A DNA stretch of 64,000 nucleotides, from the NCBI RefSeq assembly GCF_918797505.1, contig NC_092797.1, positions 34,299,372 to 34,363,371 of the forward strand. The letters run 5' to 3'. Positions 57,691-64,000 of this stretch are shown piece after piece. The stretch comes from Bemisia tabaci. Taxonomy: Eukaryota > Arthropoda > Insecta > Hemiptera > Aleyrodidae. The notes beneath the pieces were generated by a model, which made no database searches, was not told the DNA's origin, and worked only from the letters and a program-made list of their open reading frames with translations. The number at the start of each line of letters is the position of its first letter. Position 1 is the stretch's first letter. The position numbers and the translations under genes are program-made.

Positions 57691-58520
57691 GCCTTGTCGT
57701 AAGACAAACAGACGCGCCTTCAATTTGTTACGCTTGCATTGATGGAAAATGTCTAGCTATTGCATTGTCTTCCACAAAACGTGAGTTTAGTCTTTGACCA
57801 GAATAAGACACCATGAAAGCTTGTCTGCTTATCATTAAGCTGCATATAAAGGTTCATTCGTGGAAAAACGTTATTGATAGAAATTGTGTTCGTTAATAAT
57901 ATGCATGATGGACTGAAAGACATATTTTTACAAGAACAAATCAGTTTAAAGAAAACACAATAACGAGACGATCCAGGCCACCTCGTAATTTAATGAAATT
58001 ACTTTAGTTTCTACCCTTGGCCCACCAATTTTTCCGGAAAAGCGAGATTTTTATTAAAAAGTGGACTTTCTCGAGGACTATTCAATTTTCTCAGATATTA
58101 ACGCATGACAGAGAAAAACCAAGTTCATTTTCGGGGTTAGCAGCCCAAAATGCATGAGATACTATGTATCGCAAGCCTGAAAAATTTTCCCCGCAGTATC
58201 TGATAACGAGGTTTTTCCTGTGAAATAGCATAATCCACCTACATATACGCTCATGCAAAACTAGTCCGTTTGTTTTGCATCTAAGAGGACGGGAAAATTA
58301 TTTAGTGCACGGGTTTGATTGGACTATACCCTTTAACTCTTGATTGCTGAAGCCAAAAATGACCGTACCTATGTTCCACCACTCACTCTTGTTCCGGAAA
58401 ATTGAGTTTTTCAAACAATTTCCCATGTAAGGAACCAAAAACGCATGTTTTAGGGTAACTCGATGTCCGGAACACGAGCGATTGGTGGAATTTAATTACG
58501 GTGATTTTCCACTTTGCAAT
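57691..58520. other. Anonymous intergenic sequence
   Basis: No gene or clear repeat was seen. Confidence 0.4.
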
Positions 58521-59260
58521 TTAGTATGATACGTAACTCCGTAGCTAAACTTCCAACCAGCTGCATGGCGGTCCAGGAATTTCCGAGCGTTCCAGGAAAC
58601 CCCCCGCCGGTCGGAGGGAGCTCCCATTCATGGGCTAAATTTACCGGAGCCGCGTTATCGGAATTTTGAATCGATGCAGCTGAATTTCCCCGAAAGGAGC
58701 CGGCCACGCGCAGAGCCACGCCGGCCGCCGGGCGAAAACTCATCAGGAAAAGCGGGGGGCGGCGGCGGTGGGCGTTGCGTCGCGTCGCGTGGCAGGGGCG
58801 CGAGGGCACGCGGCACCTGCCGAATCGCGCGGCGGGAGGGGCGCTGGGGAGCGGGAGTGCGCCCGGATGAAAAATAAGCGTCGCATGGCAACCGTCGCGC
58901 CGCGGCGGACGGGGGCCGGGTGACGTCACCTCACCTTGGCATTGGCATTGGCATTGACACTCGAGAGTGCAGAGTTTAGAGTGCACGGTGCAGATTGCAC
59001 TCGCTATCTGATGCGCCACAGCTACGGCGGCGGCCCGGCTCCCGCCGCCACCCCCACCCTCTCTCCCTCCCCCCGCCGCGCCCCCGCTCTCTTTCCGATT
59101 ATTATTAGATACTTTATCGGCTCGCACAATTTTTTTAGGTCTCCCGGTCCGCCCACCCTTGACGCCCCTGCGCCCGAAATCGCGTCGCTCTCCGACTTCC
59201 AATCGTGCGATTCTCGTCGAATTCCTACTCGGGCGCCAAATTTTACGATAAAAGTCCTTC
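58521..59260. other. GC-rich, CpG-rich island
   Basis: The most GC-rich block of the window, open in several frames (including a 341-codon - strand frame that also runs through a MITE, hence accidental). It contains four TTGGCA-type hexamers at 58935-58955. On the - strand CCAAG then GTGAGG near 58937 is donor-like. It is a candidate promoter with a non-coding first exon; the strand and gene are unknown. Confidence 0.4.
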
Positions 59261-59441
59261 GTAAAACCATTCTTACCAAAGGAAGGATGTACTCTTTTTG
59301 ATTGGACCGAGTTCATCAGAAAGGAACCAACCCATATTTTTGAAAAAATTGAGTTTAGAATGTTTTTGAGTTCCAATAGTAGTTTATTTTCTCCTGTCGA
59401 AATCTGAAAAAAAAAGAAGAAATTAGTTTGTGAAAAGAGAG

Positions 59442-59653
59442 CACTGGAAAAAAAGCACATTGGATCTAGAGTCCAGACTCTTAGAAACATCGACAGTAAA
59501 AAATGCTCTTGATTCAATCAGATTTGAGCTTAAATCAAGAACCAAGCCTCTTAATTTGAGCGGATTTCATTTTGATCTAAGCTTAAATCTGATTGAATCA
59601 AGAGTCCTTTTTCTTGTCAGTGTTTTCAAGAGTCTGGACTCTAGATCCAAAGT

Positions 59654-59704
<51 letters not shown>

Positions 59705-59734
59705 CTTTTTTTTTCTTTTTTCTTTTTTCCAGTG
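59442..59734. mobile_element. CACTGG-ended MITE containing a T50 tract
   Basis: Starts CACTGGAAAAAAAGCACATT and ends in TTTTTTCCAGTG. Arms pair GATCTAGAGTCCAGACTCTT with AAGAGTCTGGACTCTAGATC, and further in TCTTGATTCAATCAGATTTG with its near-complement. The A7 run of the left end corresponds on the right to the T50 tract at 59655-59704 plus further T/C sequence, so the right terminal run has expanded. Confidence 0.85.
59655..59704 (+). repeat. T50 homopolymer tract inside a MITE terminus
   Basis: The longest homopolymer in the window, followed by CTTTTTTTTTC-type interruptions. Confidence 0.95.
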
Positions 59735-60333
59735 AGGTTAAGGTTTATTTTTGCGTTGAGTCTAAAGCAGGAATGAAACTTCCAACCTCTTTTTCTCAGT
59801 TTCAACTTAATGTGGGTTGGTTCCTCTCTGATGAACTCGGTCCAATTCTTGTATACGAAAAAAGAATTGAATATTGCTAATACATGTCCAAGGGCGTAAC
59901 AAGGAACCTTTTGCGCGGGGTAGAAGGGTACCTTTTTAAGAAAGTTTGAAGGGCATTAAAAGATTAGCCCAGCTTCGAAAAAGGGGTGATTTAGGGGATC
60001 TCCCTAGCATTAGAGGGGGGCCCGGGAGGCCACTGTTGGAGAATTTTGACAGATTGAATTGTCTTGTGAGCAATTTTGAGCTGCTTCCACAAAAGTCGAT
60101 CCAATTACTTTTCATTAGGTAAACGATATGTCAAGCAATTACTTAGCTAAAGCCCTCGCCTTGCTTGAGAGGGGCCGAGTGAAACAAAAAAAAGGTCTCG
60201 AAACGTTGTTATTACTTCTTTCGAATAACGGAACTAAACCTTTGACATTTTCCTCACGATCATATACCTTCCTCTACCGAAGAAATGTCCGGACAATTGG
60301 AGCAATGCCAAAAAGTCGAGGACGTTCATGCAT

Positions 60334-60465
60334 CATATGGACGTATTTCTGCCAAATGGAACTATGTGCATCATGACGTGAGCCCTGTTATGCATATATT
60401 CTTATGGGCCTCGAGGCTCATGTATTAATGCACTTAGTTCCATTTGGCAGAAATACGTCCATATG
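60334..60465. mobile_element. MITE (TTTCTGCCAAA family), copy 2
   Basis: Ends CATATGGACGTATTTCTGCC and GGCAGAAATACGTCCATATG are perfect over at least 20 bp. The centre has TGAGCCCTG and GAGGCTCATG. The outer CATATG is itself palindromic, so the duplication and the terminus cannot be separated. Confidence 0.85.
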
Positions 60466-61130
60466 AAGGAATCGCATGTAAAATTTAACACGGTTTCTGG
60501 ACCTTCCAGTGATGCACACTGCAGTCAAAACTCTAATGCCATGGTGGTGTGAGGGGCAAATTTGCGCTTGCATTTCACCATTTAAGGACATATTCATTCA
60601 TTTTCATGTCTTTCTCCGGACCAAATCACATACGGAAGGATAACATGATGATTTGAACTGATTTATGGCAGATGATATTCAATTTTCTTAATACTTTTCT
60701 TGCTCCCACCCCATTAGTTCCAGAGAGGGGTCCGGGGTCCTCCGCGAACAAAGTTTGGAAAAATTGAATGATCTCAGGAGCAATTGAATCGGTCAATTAC
60801 AAAAGGGTTCAAGCGCCAAAAATGAAAATTCGAGAAAAGCAGTAAAAAAAAGTATAATCAGACTCGCTATGAATGTATGAGTTCAGAAAAATTCTCACGT
60901 GTAAAAAAGGCAATAAGTTTGAGGTTTGAATAAATTTGTTTAAAAATTTTTCGTGTGATTTGAGCCGAGTAAAAAGAAAAAAAAAGTGGCGTTTGAGCCC
61001 TCTTGTAAATGACCGGCTCAATTTCGTGCTGCTCTAAGCGGGGAATTGATTGGCGTCTAATTTTCAAGATTAAAGAGATGTTGCGCCGCTATTCAGCAAA
61101 ATCTTTCAAATTTTCTGGGTGGGTTAAGTC
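60466..61130. other. Anonymous intergenic sequence
   Basis: No supported gene or clear repeat. Confidence 0.4.
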
Positions 61131-61205
61131 TTCCCCCTCCCCCCTTCCCCCTCTCACACCCCCTTCCCCCTTCCACCACCCCCTTTCCCCCTTCCCCCAC
61201 CCCCT
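61131..61205 (+). repeat. 75-bp pyrimidine-rich C/T tract
   Basis: Near-pure C and T with CCCCCTTCCCCC units and a few A interruptions. Such tracts can form triplex (H-DNA) structure; whether this one does is unknown. Confidence 0.8.
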
Positions 61206-62900
61206 GGCCCATTGTAGATCCGCTCGTGGTCAGTAATGAACCACGAGGACAGAATCAGCGGCGATTGAGTTGCATTAACGAATGACATCTAAACTCGATT
61301 TGTGCACGGGGGACTGTGATAGCTGATAGCGGAGTGTGGTTCCATATGAGTGAGGATCAGTCCATGCCCGGCGCGGGGCTTATTAACACGTTGCCGTAGG
61401 CCAGTTGATGAGCGCGCAAACAAGAATGAATATTGGCCTTGAATCATAAACATTACTCAAGTATTTACAACTTCCTTCGACGCCGGGCTCTGCTACCGCC
61501 TCGAACATCAAACTTCAAGTGTAACCGTCGGTTCACGGATGTCACCGCTGGATAAGGCCTTTATTCAGCGATGTCACTCCTGAATGATCGTTCAATTGTT
61601 CGATCCCCATTAAAAGGCACTTTTGCTTCGTCTAAAGGCAATTTCGGAGATTAATTTTTTTTACTTCTCTATATTCTGGCAGACGGTTCCCGTCGATTCT
61701 AGTGATCGATCAAGACTAAAATTTTAAGTCCCAGACATATAGGGATTATTTTCGATTTTCCTACCTTTCTTTATTTTACTCCATTTTCCCCCTTTTCCCT
61801 TGTGAAAAAAATGACGCAAAGTACTGAATATTTTTGAAATGTCAAGTAAGAGATTCTAAATTTTTAAAAAATTTTGTAAGTCCTCCCTTTGATATTCCCT
61901 TAGCTTCAGAATGTCCTCCAAACCTCCCCTCAAGAGGCGCTTGAATCAATCTCGCACCACGTTAAAAAATTCATGAATACAATATTGAGTATAAATCTCA
62001 GATGTCGAGGGCTGTTTGTGTCGCTCAGTAATTTTTACCAGTAAACTCCGATTAATCGCAATTTTTTTCGGATTACCCCTCGCCCGTCTAGGCTCTCGTG
62101 TCATAGTTAAACCAGAGATAGGTAAGTTAACTAGGTTCAAGTTCAACAGTCCTCGTTCGTTTCCATAAATATCTTGGGCAGTTTTCGACAAAACAAGCAT
62201 GATACAAATATAAATGTGGCTTACCTTCAACCGCACTAAAACTGAAACACTAAACACGTGCATGGCTGATCAAGTCGCTAGGAACTCACTCTGATAACAA
62301 TATGAAAAAGTTCAGCTCTTTTTAGGGGCAGGGGAAGGTACACTTGCGCTGATGTAGTATCCATTTTTTAAGGACAGGGCATCTTAAATATATAATTTTA
62401 CAGATTTTATTTTATTTTATACCAAAACGGGTTAGAGGGCCCGTCGAGATCTAGTTTTAGTCTTCTTCTTGGTGAATTTGTAATCCTCATAGCTATAGAA
62501 AGAAAGATTATTTCAATAATTTATAGAAAATGGGTCGTTATTACATATTACATTTCCCGTTCCGAGGTATCACGAAAGAACTATCCGGCGATCCCGTTAA
62601 TTGGTAGGTACCCTGTAAGTCGTAACTTTTGAAGTTTTGCATCTCACGTCTGGCGATGAATGCAACTGTAGAATTTTTCACACAGACGGAGCCCTATCTA
62701 AGCTTGTCGAGACGAGAATGTGCATACCTTTGCCTCTCCGAAAAAAGTTTTTTTTTCTATTTTCATGCTCCGAGCTTCTAACTCAAGACTGACGGCACAC
62801 AGTGAAACGATCCAATAGAAGAGGTCGTACATTAAAGTTTTGACTAACATTTCAAATTTTGATGCTATTTCGTCACAAACTCAATTTCAAGGGGTATTCC

Positions 62901-62949
<49 letters not shown>

Positions 62950-64000
62950 ACGAAAAAACCAATGGCGGTTCAAATTTATAACAAAATAATCCTATATTGC
63001 ACTTTTCGCCATGAGTGATACAACGAAAAAGAAGGACGTCGTCCCTGTAATGATCGCGGTGGATTCCATTTTCACCTTACATTCCTTTCGTGGTGGCAAT
63101 TTTGTCAGTTTCTACCAAATATTATGTTCCTACAGACTAACATTGTAAACACATCTAAAACAGTAGGTTAGTATCCATTTCGAGTACCGTAAGATCCATG
63201 ATACTTTCTTCCGCCGTGTGAACTTTTAGTCGTTTTTTAAAGGAATCGAAGTCCCTAAACCCTGCCGGACTGCGACATCCTTCACGGGCCTCAGCTGAAC
63301 ACTTTTCTTGGTTTAGAGGTACTGAAAATAGACGTGACGGGCCTGACATGAATTCACCTTCAAACAGATGCAAAGGATAGCCGGCTCAGCTCGAGGCGGC
63401 TCTATCTTTGACCTCTCCTCCTACCTCCGAAAATAGAGGGGTCGATATGGGATAAACACGTTGATAGGGAACTTTAGGGAATCTTCCTGCCGACAGGAGG
63501 AGCAAGAGGGGAGAGGGCTCAATAAGGGGCCAATGAAAGGTGAGGCTACCGGGACAAGGGGAATGAAAGGTGTTGCCATAACGTCCGGGTTTTCCGTAGA
63601 AAATCCGTAGAGCGTACGGATTTTCCTTGCGGAGAGACAACAAAGGGAAGGAAGCAGATTAAGTGCTATTAGCAATACGGTAACGTGACGTTGATCGGTG
63701 AGCATCTCGGATCCTCATTCGTAATAGATAATAAAAAATACTGCGATGTTAGCGTCAAAATATCCTATCACTCCCACCTCGCAAGTCCAATAATGTTTTC
63801 AAGGAGCCGAGGTTACGCCGCAGTTTCACGGTCACGGCAACCGACGAGTGCGTACATTTCTATTCCTATTATGTCCACTGATATTCATGCAAATAATTTC
63901 GACTTCAGTTTTGTCTTGTCGATTACGAATCCTATCTTCCGTGCAGAAAAAACAATTCGCCGATAGATGCAATAAATACGTTGTAGCTAACCGCGCGCTC
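61206..64000. other. Anonymous intergenic sequence
   Basis: No splice-supported gene. A43 lies at 62905-62947. Minus-strand frames at 61946-62263 and 63155-63705 lack recognisable motifs; the one at 63155-63373 (FRDFDSFKKRLKVH) is slightly protein-like but has no context. Confidence 0.4.
62905..62947 (+). repeat. A43 homopolymer tract
   Basis: Uninterrupted A run after TTCCTTAT. No retroelement body was recognised upstream. Confidence 0.95.

Larger units (their letters stand above)
59300..59848. mobile_element. MITE with about 34-bp ends, host of a nested MITE
   Basis: ATTGGACCGAGTTCATCAGA and AAGGAACCAACCCA on the left (59300-59333) are inverted to TGGGTTGGTTCCT and TCTGATGAACTCGGTCCAAT on the right. 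The middle is interrupted by the CACTGG-ended element at 59442-59734. Confidence 0.8.

Noticed and set aside
57412..57723. 103-codon - strand frame with a donor-like CATACAGGTATGT
   Set aside because: Its upstream half is the dispersed repeat also found at 12.7-13.2 kb, so the frame is probably repeat-derived.
58492..59517. 341-codon open frame on the - strand
   Set aside because: It crosses from a GC-rich island (few stops by composition) into the MITE pair at 59300-59734, is low complexity and has no motif. It is a composition artefact.
1..64000. CRISPR array, tRNA, rRNA, LINE reverse transcriptase or complete transposase
   Set aside because: Looked for regular spaced repeats, cloverleaf-type sequences and recognisable catalytic motifs on both strands; none was convincing. 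The tandem units at 6.3-8.2 kb are too long and contiguous to be CRISPR.

Overview
This is eukaryotic, AT-rich, intron-bearing DNA, most likely from an arthropod. From the repeat types I would guess a hemipteran such as a whitefly, but that rests on memory of repeat families and not on a comparison I could run. There are no operons, no ribosome binding sites and no bacterial-type gene density. Two places carry clean splice signals. The main one is a four-exon gene on the + strand (21938-30104), predicted to encode a 1,158-residue nuclear-type protein of unknown function. It has basic and acidic clusters, a helical middle domain and a long Q/N/P/S-rich tail. The other is a single first coding exon of an unidentified membrane protein on the - strand (14610-14903) that ends at a perfect splice donor.

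Most of the rest is transposon debris, and many elements can be delimited from their inverted repeats and target-site duplications (TSDs). 0-4.1 kb is a three-level nest: a 4-kb element with 175-bp terminal repeats, holding a hAT-like element with an 8-bp TSD, itself holding a small element with a 9-10 bp TSD. 5.9-8.6 kb is a 2.7-kb Foldback-like element whose arms are built of 175-185-bp tandem units (4 in one arm, 6 in the other). 10.8-21.3 kb holds several MITEs (short non-autonomous DNA elements), a 507-bp palindrome and a 615-bp element with apparently identical 175-bp arms. 21.9-30.6 kb is the gene. 30.6-38 kb is AT-rich sequence with homopolymer tracts. 38-53.7 kb is again MITE-dense, with three hAT-type MITEs carrying recognisable 8-bp TSDs, one 76-nt near-perfect hairpin and two long palindromes. 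53.7-64 kb is mostly anonymous, with two GC-rich islands (56.0-56.6 and 58.5-59.3 kb), a nested MITE pair containing a 50-nt T tract, and a pyrimidine-rich tract.

No complete transposase, reverse transcriptase, tRNA, rRNA or CRISPR array was recognised. Most longer open frames outside the main gene lie in repeats or GC-rich islands and look accidental. The most unusual property of the window is the number of long inverted repeats able to fold into hairpins if transcribed; the cleanest are at 5.9-8.6, 11.6-12.1, 16.0-16.6, 48.4-48.8 and 52.3-53.1 kb.
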